A stretch of DNA of 64,000 nt. It comes from an uncultured bacterium (GTDB lineage: Bacteria > Bacillota > Clostridia > Oscillospirales > Oscillospiraceae). Positions 8,818-16,244 of the stretch are shown here, piece by piece; the first letter of the stretch is position 1; each line of letters starts with the position of its first letter. The notes under the pieces were generated by a model. It was not told the DNA's origin. It saw nothing but the letters and a program-made list of their open reading frames with translations, and did not search any database. Location of the stretch: the NCBI GenBank assembly GCA_947073515.1, contig CAMTMC010000007.1, forward strand, positions 22,157-86,156. The letters are read 5' to 3'. The position numbers were made by a program, and so were the translations under genes.

Positions 8818-9843
8818 ATGCCTACGTTTCAGTCCATCCGCCGGGGAGGCAAAACCCTGGCGGCCGCCGGCCTGGCCCTGGCCTGCCTGCTCCCCGTGGG
8901 GGCGGCGTCCCAGCCCCAGGTCCAGCCCCCTCTGGTTCAGACTGTGGGCCGGCCCGTCCAGGCCCCGGAGCGCCGGCCGGAGGACCTGCCCGCCCTGCTG
9001 GCCCCCTACGGCCTGGCGGAGGGGGAGCGGGAAGTCCTGTCCGCCCGCATGGAGGGGGACGGCCTCCTCCTGGCCTGCCTGCGGCGGGGGGAGCTGTCCC
9101 GGTTTGACCTGAGCTGCCTGGCCCTGCCCAACGGCCGCCCTGACCGGCTGGAGCGGTACCGGGCCTGCCGGGAGGCCAGCCCGGAGCTGGAGACCGCCCA
9201 GGTGGTGATGCGGGTGAATATGGACCTGGACCGGGAGTTCTACGTGGACCCGGTGGTGCTGGAGGACCCGGCCGCCCTGGATGTCCTGGTGAACAAATAT
9301 TACGCCCTGCCCCAGGACTACGTCCCCCAGTTGGAGCGGCTGGGGAATACATATGGCTCCGGCTCCCTCCGGGCGGAGGCGGCCCGGGCCTTCCGGGAGA
9401 TGGCGGATCAGGCCAGGGAGGACGGCGTCACCCTGCGCAGCGTGTCCGCCTACCGGTCCTACGCCTCCCAGAAGTCCACCTATAACCGCTATCTGAGGCA
9501 GAACAGCCAGAAGACCACCGACACCTTCTCCGCCCGGCCCGGCCACTCGGAGCACCAGACCGGCCTGGCCCTGGATATCAACGTGGCCAGCACCCGGGCC
9601 CGCTTCGAGGACACCCCGGCCTACGCCTGGCTCCAGGAGCACTGCGCCCAGTACGGCTTCATCCTCCGCTACCCCCAGGGCAAGTCGGAGATCACCGGCT
9701 ACCGCTTCGAGCCCTGGCACTACCGCTATGTGGGGGTGGAGGCCGCCCGGGTCTGCATGTCCCAGGGGCTGACCTACGAGGAGTACCTGGCCCTCCAGCC
9801 AGTTACCCCCGTCCAGAGCGCCCTGGATGAGACCCTGATCTGA
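8818..9843 (+). CDS. D-alanyl-D-alanine carboxypeptidase, VanY family
   Basis: Secreted or membrane-anchored peptidoglycan peptidase (M15B) of 341 residues. An N-terminal hydrophobic segment (about 17-33) acts as signal or anchor. The zinc site is visible as SARPGHSEHQTGLALDI (His and Asp ligands, about 238-256) and EPWHYRYVG (His, about 302-310), with SAYRSYASQ before it. It trims the terminal D-Ala of stem peptides. The ATG has GGAGG about 12 bp upstream. It follows the amidotransferase by 46 bp and is closed by a strong terminator. No vancomycin-resistance genes are near, so this is a housekeeping VanY. Confidence 0.92.
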   Translation: MPTFQSIRRGGKTLAAAGLALACLLPVGAASQPQVQPPLVQTVGRPVQAPERRPEDLPALLAPYGLAEGEREVLSARMEGDGLLLACLRRGELSRFDLSCLALPNGRPDRLERYRACREASPELETAQVVMRVNMDLDREFYVDPVVLEDPAALDVLVNKYYALPQDYVPQLERLGNTYGSGSLRAEAARAFREMADQAREDGVTLRSVSAYRSYASQKSTYNRYLRQNSQKTTDTFSARPGHSEHQTGLALDINVASTRARFEDTPAYAWLQEHCAQYGFILRYPQGKSEITGYRFEPWHYRYVGVEAARVCMSQGLTYEEYLALQPVTPVQSALDETLI

Positions 9844-9846
9844 ACC

Positions 9847-9880
9847 AACAGGCCGGACGCCCGAGGGCGTCCGGCCTGTT
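9847..9880. terminator. bidirectional intrinsic terminator
   Basis: Perfect 16-bp stem AACAGGCCGGACGCCC with a GA loop, between the converging VanY and dCMP deaminase genes. The short T-runs are part of the stem ends. Confidence 0.75.
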
Positions 9881-10369
9881 CTACTCCACGATCTGCTGGG
9901 GCAGGGAGTCGTCTTCCCGGATCCAGTCCTCCACATGGACCACCGAGTAATCCAGCTCCGTGTTGCGGATGACCACCCGCTCGATCCCGGCGTTGATGAT
10001 CAGCCGGCGGCACATGGAGCAGGAGGTGGCGTCATGGAGGAGCTCCCCGTTTTTGGCCTCCCGCCCGGCCAGGTACAGGGTGGAGCCGATGGCGTCCCGG
10101 CGGGCGGCGGAGATGATGGCGTTCATCTCCGCATGGACGGAGCGGCAAAGCTCATACCGCTGGCCGGAGGGGACGTTCATGGCCTCCCGGGCGCAGTAGC
10201 CCAGGTCCATGCAGTTTTTCCGTCCCCGGGGGGCGCCGTTGTAGCCGGTGGAGACAATCTCGTCGTGCTGCACGATGATGGCGCCGTAGCGCCGGCGCAG
10301 GCAGGTGGAGCGCTCCAGCACGGTCTCGGCGATGTCCAGATAGTAATTCTCTTTGTCGATGCGGTTCAT
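9881..10369 (-). CDS. deoxycytidylate deaminase (dCMP deaminase)
   Basis: Zinc enzyme of 162 residues converting dCMP to dUMP for thymidylate synthesis; the ComEB group is the close Firmicute relative. Seen are VHAEMNAI (zinc His plus catalytic Glu, about residues 80-87), SCSMCRR (two zinc Cys in a CxxC pair, about 118-124), and the nucleotide-binding STGYNGAPRG. The start ATG is at 10369. It forms a single-gene unit with its own promoter. A dUTPase gene lies at 22427, so two dUMP-forming routes are present. Confidence 0.93.
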   Translation of the reverse strand: MNRIDKENYYLDIAETVLERSTCLRRRYGAIIVQHDEIVSTGYNGAPRGRKNCMDLGYCAREAMNVPSGQRYELCRSVHAEMNAIISAARRDAIGSTLYLAGREAKNGELLHDATSCSMCRRLIINAGIERVVIRNTELDYSVVHVEDWIREDDSLPQQIVE

Positions 10370-10403
10370 GGCAGGCCCTCCTCACGGCGGTTTTGGTATC
10401 GAC

Positions 10404-10432
10404 AGTATATCTTATTTTTCCCCCGTCCGCAA
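10404..10432 (-). promoter_or_regulatory. promoter of the dCMP deaminase gene
   Basis: Minus strand TTGCGG, a 17-bp spacer, then TATACT, about 35 bp before the start codon. Confidence 0.6.
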
Positions 10433-10567
10433 GCCCTTTCCCAGAGGCCGCCCCCGCTCCACCCCCGTCGGACGGGAATTTCCGGAAAATCCCCCGCTAC
10501 AGGGCTCTTGACCGGCCTGGAACGGGGGCTGGCAGGCGGAATTTACATTTTGTTTACGAATCCCTTC

Positions 10568-10596
10568 TTGACGATAGGCCGGGGAAAAGCTATCAT
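10568..10596 (+). promoter_or_regulatory. sigma-A promoter of the zinc-ribbon gene
   Basis: TTGACG, a 17-bp spacer, then TATCAT, about 68 bp before the ATG at 10664. The rest of the 10370-10663 gap shows no gene. Confidence 0.7.
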
Positions 10597-10663
10597 AAGG
10601 AGTAACAAATTCCGGCAGGCGGTAGCGCCTGCCGTGCTCTTCTCAGGCAAGGAGGCGCCTACT

Positions 10664-11059
10664 ATGATCCGCAACGCCATCGCGCGCTTTATGTACGGCC
10701 GCTACGGAAACGACCAGCTGAATATTTTCCTGGCCGTCCTGTATCTGGCGCTCTATATTCTCTATCTGCTCACCGGATGGGAGGGATTGGCCCTGCTCAG
10801 CTATGTGCTGATCGGCTACACCATCTTCCGGACGCTGTCCCGGAACTACGACCGCCGCCGGGGTGAGAACGCCAAATTCATGAAGCTGGCCGGCCCCTTC
10901 CTGGGCTGGTGCCGGCTGCGGCGCGCCATGCGCCGGGACAAGGAGCACCGGTATTTCAAATGTCCCAGCTGCGGCCAGCATCTGCGGGTCCCCCGGGGGA
11001 AGGGGACCATCACGGTCACCTGCCGCTCCTGCGGCGCCAGCTTCCAGGAGAAGAGCTGA
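10664..11059 (+). CDS. small membrane protein with C-terminal zinc ribbon
   Basis: Protein of 131 residues. Two hydrophobic segments (about 17-37 and 40-56) are followed by a basic stretch and a C-terminal four-cysteine zinc ribbon, CPSCGQHLRVPRG then CRSCGASF (about 102-127). The ribbon would face the cytoplasm. The ATG is preceded by GGAGG 8 bp upstream. It is transcribed alone and closed by a terminator at 11129. I recognise the architecture but no named family; a regulatory or scaffold role is only a guess. Confidence 0.8.
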   Translation: MIRNAIARFMYGRYGNDQLNIFLAVLYLALYILYLLTGWEGLALLSYVLIGYTIFRTLSRNYDRRRGENAKFMKLAGPFLGWCRLRRAMRRDKEHRYFKCPSCGQHLRVPRGKGTITVTCRSCGASFQEKS

Positions 11060-11128
11060 GTTTAGGAAACTCCTGTTTAAAATGTGCCCCGCTGTCCACG
11101 GGCGGCGGGGCAGACACGGTTTTGTTGT

Positions 11129-11157
11129 GAGGCGGATGATCCGCCTCTTTTTCTTTT
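11129..11157 (+). terminator. intrinsic terminator
   Basis: Stem GAGGCGGA/TCCGCCTC with a 3-nt loop and a T-rich tail TTTTTCTTTT, ending the zinc-ribbon transcript. Confidence 0.85.
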
Positions 11158-11167
11158 GCCGCCGGTA

Positions 11168-11176
11168 TGGTATACT
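11168..11176 (+). promoter_or_regulatory. extended -10 promoter upstream of hairpin element A
   Basis: TGG followed by TATACT. The -35 region is T-rich but not canonical. Initiation near 11183 would place the whole hairpin element (11195-11357) in the leader of the FAD oxidoreductase mRNA. Confidence 0.5.
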
Positions 11177-11194
11177 GATATCACCCAATATATT

Positions 11195-11357
11195 AGGCCT
11201 CGTTTGAAAAATGTCAAAACGTCCAAACAGCGGATCTTTTTCCACCCACTCTGCGTTAAATTTTCTTGCCGGGCGACAGCCCGCCTGCGAAAATTTGCCT
11301 TGATTGGCAAAAAAATCTCTCGCTGTTGGGCATTCCGCCAATTTTCAAACAAGGCCT
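11195..11357 (+). repeat. ~162-bp long-hairpin element, copy A
   Basis: Imperfect palindrome whose ends AGGCCTcGTTTGAAAA and TTTTCAAACaAGGCCT are complementary. A second helix pairs the CAGCG region (near 11228) with CGCTG (near 11325). A third pairs AAATTTTC with GAAAATTT, and an apical GGGC-GACA-GCCC hairpin sits at the exact centre (11271-11282). It shares the motifs CTGCGTTAAA, CTTG, CCTGCG and GCCTTG with the copies at 28008, 32175 and 55779. It ends 21 bp before the next start codon, just ahead of the ribosome site. Confidence 0.85.
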
Positions 11358-11378
11358 AGACATACAGGAGGGAACGAC

Positions 11379-12773
11379 ATGAGTACCAACTACGACGTCA
11401 TCATCCTGGGCTGCGGCGAGGCCGGCATCTTCGCGGCTTACGAGCTCTCCCGCCTCCACCCGGAGCTGAAGCTGCTGGCCCTGGACCAGGGCAGCGACAT
11501 CTACCACCGCAGCTGCCCCATTGTGGCGGGCAAGACGAGGGAGTGCGTCCACTGCCCCGTCTGCCACACCATGTGCGGTTTCGGCGGGGCCGGGGCCTTC
11601 TCCGACGGCAAGTTCAACTTCACCACCGAGTTTGGGGGCTGGCTCACCGACTTTATGGAGCCCAAGCAGGTGATGGACCTCATCGACTACGTGGACTCCA
11701 TCAATGTGGCCCACGGGGCCACCGACCAGGTGTTCTCCACCGAAACCCCGGCGGCCCGTGCCCTGGCTAGCCGTGCCCTGGCCCACGACCTCCACCTGCT
11801 CCAGGCCCGGTGCAAGCACCTGGGCACGGAGAACAACCTGCGCATCCTCACCAACATCTACGAGGGGCTGAAGGATAAGCTGGAGTTCTCCTTCAACACC
11901 GAGGTGGCCCAGATCCAGCGGGACGGCGGGGGCTACCGCCTGGCGCTGGCCAAGGGCGGGGAGGTGGCCTGCCGGTACCTCATCGCCGCCCCCGGCCGCT
12001 CCGGGGCGGAGTGGTTCTCCAACCAGTGCAAGGCCCTGGGGCTGGAGCTGCTGAACAACCAGGTGGACATCGGCGTCCGGGTGGAGCTGCCCGCGGCCGT
12101 GTTTGAGGCGATCACCGACGTGGTCTATGAGTCCAAGCTGGTCTACCGTACCAAGCAGTACGGCGACCAGGTGCGCACCTTCTGCATGAACCCCTACGGC
12201 CACGTGGTGGCGGAGAATGTAGAGGGCATCAATACCGTGAATGGCCACTCCTACGCCGACCCGGCCCTGCGCTCGGAGAACACCAACTTCGCCCTGCTGG
12301 TGAGCAACCGCTTTACCAAACCCTTCAACGAGCCCTACCGCTACGGCAAGCATGTGGCCTCTCTGTCCAATATGCTGGCCGGCGGGGTGCTGGTCCAGCG
12401 CTTCGGCGACCTGGTGGGGGGGCGGCGCACCAACGAGCACCGGATGAGCAAGTCCTTCGTCCGGCCCACCCTCACCGCCGCCGTCCCCGGCGACCTGTCC
12501 CTGGCCCTGCCCAAGCGGCAGCTGGACAACATCATTGAGATGATCTATCAGCTGGACAAGATCGCCCCGGGCACCGCCAACTACGACACCCTGCTCTACG
12601 GGGCGGAGGTGAAGTTCTACTCCGCCCGCCTCCAGCTCACCGGCGAGCTGGAGACCGCCCTGCCAGGCTTCTTCGCCGCCGGCGACGGGGCCGGGGTCAC
12701 GAGAGGACTGGCCCAGGCCGGGGCCTCCGGCGTCCAGGCGGCGAGGGCCATCTGTAAGAGATTGGCGGAATGA
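11379..12773 (+). CDS. FAD-dependent dehydrogenase (COG2509-like)
   Basis: Flavoprotein of 464 residues. An N-terminal Rossmann motif VIILGCGEAGIFAAYEL binds FAD, and a C-terminal FFAAGDGAGVTRGLAQAG closes the FAD domain as in this family. A Cys-rich segment (CPIVAGKTRECVHCPVCH, about 45-63) suggests a metal or redox site near the N-terminus. The family consists of uncharacterised oxidoreductases related to geranylgeranyl-reductase and GidA folds. The start is the ATG after CAGGAGGG; upstream in-frame codons fall inside the hairpin element. It overlaps the next gene by 4 bp. Confidence 0.85.
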   Translation: MSTNYDVIILGCGEAGIFAAYELSRLHPELKLLALDQGSDIYHRSCPIVAGKTRECVHCPVCHTMCGFGGAGAFSDGKFNFTTEFGGWLTDFMEPKQVMDLIDYVDSINVAHGATDQVFSTETPAARALASRALAHDLHLLQARCKHLGTENNLRILTNIYEGLKDKLEFSFNTEVAQIQRDGGGYRLALAKGGEVACRYLIAAPGRSGAEWFSNQCKALGLELLNNQVDIGVRVELPAAVFEAITDVVYESKLVYRTKQYGDQVRTFCMNPYGHVVAENVEGINTVNGHSYADPALRSENTNFALLVSNRFTKPFNEPYRYGKHVASLSNMLAGGVLVQRFGDLVGGRRTNEHRMSKSFVRPTLTAAVPGDLSLALPKRQLDNIIEMIYQLDKIAPGTANYDTLLYGAEVKFYSARLQLTGELETALPGFFAAGDGAGVTRGLAQAGASGVQAARAICKRLAE

Positions 12774-13285
12774 GGCGTTTTTTAACGGCGGCTTGCCGTG
12801 GGATCGCCCCCTTCCTGGCCGCCGCCATGCTTCTGTTCGCCATCACCGCCGTGAAGTCATTTCTGGAGATCCGTCCGGCGGAGGACTATCAGGACGAGGG
12901 CACGCACACCTTCACCGCCTCCAGCGGCTACCCCACCACCCGGCGGGGGCACTGGCAGAAACAATACCACCGGTATTCCACCAAATATGTCTATGTGGTG
13001 GAGTACAGGGCCCCGGGCGGCTGGCGCTGGAGGCGGGATTTCCCCTATGGGTCAGCGGGAAAAGCGGCCATCCAGAACCGGGAGCGGGTGGAGCGGCAGG
13101 TGTTTTCTCTTACGGGGGAGAACGCCTATATCACCACTGACCCTGGCCTTACCCCACAGAGCTATGTGGAGCGGCAACAGCGGCGGTATCTGATGGTAAC
13201 CGCCGTCTGCCTGGCCGTTGCGGCGTCGGAGGGGGCAATTTATCTGCTGGTACGGAGCAGGCGGAACCCCCCAGGGGAGGGCTGA
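12770..13285 (+). CDS. hypothetical membrane protein
   Basis: Protein of 171 residues with a membrane segment near each end (about 12-32 and 137-159) and a polar, Tyr/Arg-rich middle that would be extracytoplasmic. There is no named domain. The ATG overlaps the FAD dehydrogenase stop by 4 bp, so it is coupled to that gene and may be a membrane partner of it. No terminator is obvious after it. Confidence 0.7.
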   Translation: MRRFLTAACRGIAPFLAAAMLLFAITAVKSFLEIRPAEDYQDEGTHTFTASSGYPTTRRGHWQKQYHRYSTKYVYVVEYRAPGGWRWRRDFPYGSAGKAAIQNRERVERQVFSLTGENAYITTDPGLTPQSYVERQQRRYLMVTAVCLAVAASEGAIYLLVRSRRNPPGEG

Positions 13286-13449
13286 CCGCCGCTGGCTATG
13301 AAGGCCCTCCTGCAAAGCGGGAGGGGAACCGCCGCCGCCGGGGCCTCCGCCCCGGGGAGCGGGGAAATTATTTTGGAACCCTCTATGCAATATTCCAGCG
13401 CCGCCCGGAGGCGGGGGTGCAGGGGCTGTTTCCCCTCTGTTTCCACGGG

Positions 13450-13557
13450 TTGTCCACATTGTCCACAGGGTTTTCCACATGCGTTTATGTCAACTGCGGC
13501 CCTGAAAATATGCAGTATTTGGTTTCCATAATATTTGTCAAGAGATGATTTTTCACA
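13450..13557 (+). promoter_or_regulatory. cluster of DnaA-box-like sites upstream of mnmE
   Basis: Two abutting TTGTCCACA 9-mers (13450-13458 and 13459-13467), TTTTCCACA (13471-13479) and TTTTTCACA (13549-13557). The last two fit TTWTNCACA; TTGTCCACA is the preferred box in GC-rich actinobacteria. All are on the same strand. An AT-richer stretch lies between 13480 and 13580. The rest of the 13286-13627 gap holds no gene I can see. Confidence 0.55.
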
Positions 13558-13627
13558 AACTTCCCAGCCGTGTTTTTTTGCAGGAAGGGCCGCCCTTCCT
13601 GTCGGAATTGAGAAAGGAGGGCGGGCT

Positions 13628-15001
13628 ATGCCTCCCCTGAATGACACCATCGCCGCCATCTCCACCCCACGGGGGGCGGGGGCCATCGGCATCCTCCGCC
13701 TGTCCGGCCCCCAGGCGGCGGAGATTGCGGAAAAACGCTTCAAGCCCTTGGGCCGCAAGGGCTTGCTGGAGCACAGCCCCCGGGAGCTGGTCTACGGCGA
13801 CCTGCTGGACAGCGGCGGCCAGCCCATCGACCGGGTGCTGTGTACCTACAGCCGGGGCCCGGCCAGCTACACCGGGGAGGACACGGCGGAGTTCCAGTGC
13901 CACGGCTCCCCCATGGTGCTGGCCCTGGGGCTGGAGGCCCTCTTTACCGCCGGGGCCCGGCAGGCCCGGGCCGGGGAGTTCACCCGCCGGGCCTTTCTCA
14001 ACGGCCGGCTGGACCTGGCCCAGGCGGAGGCGGTGGGGGACCTGCTGGAGGCCCAGAGCCGGGAGGGGGCCCGCCATGCGGCGGGCCAGCTGGCCGGGGC
14101 GCTGTCCCAGAAAATCGGGGACATCTACTCCGCCCTGGTGGATGTGATGGCCCACTTCCACGCCGTGCTGGACTACCCCGACGAGGACATCGACCCCTTC
14201 CGCCTGGAGGAGCTGGAGAACACCCTGGCCGCCCAGGAGGGGGCCTTGGATACCCTCCTGGCCGCCTGTGGCCGGGGGAAGCTGCTGCGGGAGGGGGTGC
14301 CCTGCGCCATTGTGGGCCGGCCCAACGCGGGCAAGTCATCCCTGCTCAACGCCATGCTGGGCTGGGAGCGGGCCATTGTCACCGACATCCCCGGCACCAC
14401 CCGGGACACGGTGGAGGAGCGGTGCGAGCTGGGGGGCGTGCCCCTGCGGCTCATTGACACCGCCGGCCTGCGGGACACCGCCGACCCGGTGGAAAAGCTG
14501 GGGGTGGAGCGGTCCCGAAAAGCCATGGAGGAGGCGGGGCTGATTCTGGTGCTCATTGATTCCTCCCGGCCCGCCGGGGAGGAGGACTTCGCCCTGCTCC
14601 AAAAGGCCGTCTCCCTGGCCCCTGCCATCCTGGTGTGGACGAAAGGCGACCTGCCCCCCGCCCCGGTTCCCTTTGTGGATATGGAGCTGCCCCCGGCGGT
14701 GACGGTGAGCGCAAAGGCCCAGAGCCTGGGCGAGCTGGAGGAGGCGGTGGCGGAGCTGTTCCCCAGGGAGGAGGCCGTCCCCTACGGCCAGCTCCTTGCC
14801 AATACCCGGCAGGAGGAGGCCGCCCGCCGGGCCCGGGAGGGCGTCCGCCGTGCCCGGGAGGCCCTGGCGGCGGGGCTGACCCCCGACGCCCTCCTCACCG
14901 ACGTGGAGGAGGCCCTGGCCGCCCTGGGGGAGCTCACCGGCCAGTCCATCCAAGAGGACGTCACCGACCGGATTTTTTCTAAGTTCTGCGTGGGAAAATA
15001 G
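13628..15001 (+). CDS. mnmE: tRNA uridine-5-carboxymethylaminomethyl(34) synthesis GTPase
   Basis: GTPase of 457 residues that works with MnmG to modify U34 of tRNAs. An N-terminal tetrahydrofolate-binding domain (DTIAAISTPRGAGAIGILR, about 6-25) is followed by a helical domain holding the GTPase: G1 GRPNAGKSS (about 225), G2 GTTRDTVEE, G3 DTAGLRD, and G4 as TKGD. It ends in FCVGK, the family's catalytic C-terminal Cys motif (usually FCIGK). The start is the ATG with AAAGGAGGG upstream. Unlike the common jag-mnmE-mnmG order, no mnmG, jag or rnpA flanks it here. Confidence 0.97.
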   Translation: MPPLNDTIAAISTPRGAGAIGILRLSGPQAAEIAEKRFKPLGRKGLLEHSPRELVYGDLLDSGGQPIDRVLCTYSRGPASYTGEDTAEFQCHGSPMVLALGLEALFTAGARQARAGEFTRRAFLNGRLDLAQAEAVGDLLEAQSREGARHAAGQLAGALSQKIGDIYSALVDVMAHFHAVLDYPDEDIDPFRLEELENTLAAQEGALDTLLAACGRGKLLREGVPCAIVGRPNAGKSSLLNAMLGWERAIVTDIPGTTRDTVEERCELGGVPLRLIDTAGLRDTADPVEKLGVERSRKAMEEAGLILVLIDSSRPAGEEDFALLQKAVSLAPAILVWTKGDLPPAPVPFVDMELPPAVTVSAKAQSLGELEEAVAELFPREEAVPYGQLLANTRQEEAARRAREGVRRAREALAAGLTPDALLTDVEEALAALGELTGQSIQEDVTDRIFSKFCVGK

Positions 15002-15015
15002 GCCTGGAAAGAAAC

Positions 15016-15140
15016 GAACCCGCCGGAAAGGGGTTGTTGATATAAGAAAACCTTTGTAGGGGCGCATATGATGCGCCCGCAGGCGGCTGATAGCCGCCCC
15101 TACCGGGCTTCTTAAAACAACGCCTGAAACCGGCGGGTTC
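15016..15140. terminator. terminator stem split by a GTAGGGGCG repeat
   Basis: GAACCCGCCGG (15016-15026) is perfectly complementary to CCGGCGGGTTC (15130-15140), which is followed by AGTTTTTT. The arms lie 103 bp apart because the repeat unit at 15056-15103 occupies the loop. Without it they would form an ordinary terminator for mnmE. Confidence 0.6.
15056..15103. repeat. GTAGGGGCG palindromic intergenic repeat, copy 3
   Basis: A 48-bp unit, the same length as copy 1 at 1895, bounded by GTAGGGGCG and CGCCCCTAC. It contains the inner hairpins GCGCAT/ATGCGC and GGCGGCT/AGCCGCC. Confidence 0.8.
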
Positions 15141-15146
15141 AGTTTT

Positions 15147-16079
15147 TTATTGGCAGTACATCCGCAGCAGGAGGTAGGCGGTCTGGCCGTTCTCCGGCGG
15201 GCGGGCGAGGAGGCCGTCCTCGGCGTGGGCGAAATCCTCTTTGCGGAAGCGGCCTTCCGAGTTTACAGTGAGGGCCAGCAGGACGACCCCCTCCTCCCGG
15301 TTCACCTCCACCCGCTTCTCCAGGGCTGAGAAGGCGTATCCCCGCGCCTCCTTGTAGTAGGAGGGGATCTCTAACGAGCCGCTCAGGCCGAGCTTGGCGG
15401 TGCCTAAGGGGGATTCCAGGGCGATGCCGTACTCAAACCCGATGAGGTCTTCCTCCCAACTGCTGGAGAGGGCGACGGCCACCAGCTTGTGCCGTACATC
15501 GTCCTGCCGGAGTTCCTCCCCCGCCTCCCAGACCTGTTCCAGGCCCCGGTAAGTCCACAGCTCCCATTGGAAGGTACATTTCTCCACATCGCCGGCAAAG
15601 TCCACCTGATAGAGGTAGCCGTCCAACTTGCCGGCGGCGTGGGCCATGGTGAACTCCCTCGCTGTCCAGGTCAGCCCCCGGACGGTGGTCTCCGGCTGGG
15701 GCAGGAGCTGGGTGTTGTCCCGAACCCACACATAGCCAAGCCCCAGGGCCAGGGCCAGCAGCAGGGCGGCGGTCACAAGGAACAGCCACTTCCACCACCG
15801 GATTTTCGGCTTCAGCTGGGCCAGGCCGAAGCGCAGGGAGTCCCGGACGGCCTCCTCCCCCGGCTCCTCCCCCCGCTGGCCGGACAGCAGCTCGGTGACG
15901 GTGAGGCCCAAGATCTCCGCCAAAGGCTCCAGCAGGGCGATGTCTGGACAGCTCAGTGCCCGCTCCCACTTGCTCACCGCCTGGACGGACACATGGAGCC
16001 GCTCCGCCAGATCCCTCTGGGTCAGCTCCAGCTCTTTCCGGCGCTGGGCGATCAGCCCGCCTGTTTTTGCCGTATCCAT
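15147..16079 (-). CDS. XRE-family transcriptional regulator with membrane anchor
   Basis: Protein of 310 residues. An N-terminal helix-turn-helix of Cro/CI type (about 8-62, with LTQRDLAERLHVSVQAVSKW) is followed by a basic linker, one membrane segment (about 105-125, LFLVTAALLLALALGLGYV) and an extracytoplasmic domain of ~180 residues without a named family. The layout suggests a membrane-tethered one-component regulator. Two tandem ATGs (16082 and 16079) are possible; the second has the better 7-nt spacing from AGGAGG. Targets are unknown. Confidence 0.85.
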   Translation of the reverse strand: MDTAKTGGLIAQRRKELELTQRDLAERLHVSVQAVSKWERALSCPDIALLEPLAEILGLTVTELLSGQRGEEPGEEAVRDSLRFGLAQLKPKIRWWKWLFLVTAALLLALALGLGYVWVRDNTQLLPQPETTVRGLTWTAREFTMAHAAGKLDGYLYQVDFAGDVEKCTFQWELWTYRGLEQVWEAGEELRQDDVRHKLVAVALSSSWEEDLIGFEYGIALESPLGTAKLGLSGSLEIPSYYKEARGYAFSALEKRVEVNREEGVVLLALTVNSEGRFRKEDFAHAEDGLLARPPENGQTAYLLLRMYCQ

Positions 16080-16190
16080 CATGCCGCCTCCTTTTTCCCT
16101 CTTTTCAGGTGTTTCGACTATCATCAGTATACCCGCCCCGCCCGATTTTGGCAATCAACCGGCGGTTTATCCGGTAAAAAAGTGATGAAA

Positions 16191-16228
16191 AGCGCCCGGA
16201 ACGGCCGGAAAAGGCTGTTTCGGGCGCT
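16191..16228 (-). terminator. terminator of the mrp gene
   Basis: AGCGCCCG/CGGGCGCT outer stem with an inner GGCC-containing region, followed on the minus strand by TTTTCATCACTTTTTT. Confidence 0.65.
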
Positions 16229-16244
16229 GCGATTTCTACCGGCC

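Noticed and set aside
8818..9843. Vancomycin-resistance cluster based on VanY- and VanZ-like genes
   Set aside because: The two genes are 26 kb apart and no vanHAX-type ligase or dehydrogenase genes are seen; both families are common in susceptible Firmicutes.
13286..13627. Chromosomal replication origin
   Set aside because: DnaA-box-like sites are present, but dnaA, dnaN, rpmH and rnpA are absent and the AT-rich part is short, so only the box cluster is reported.
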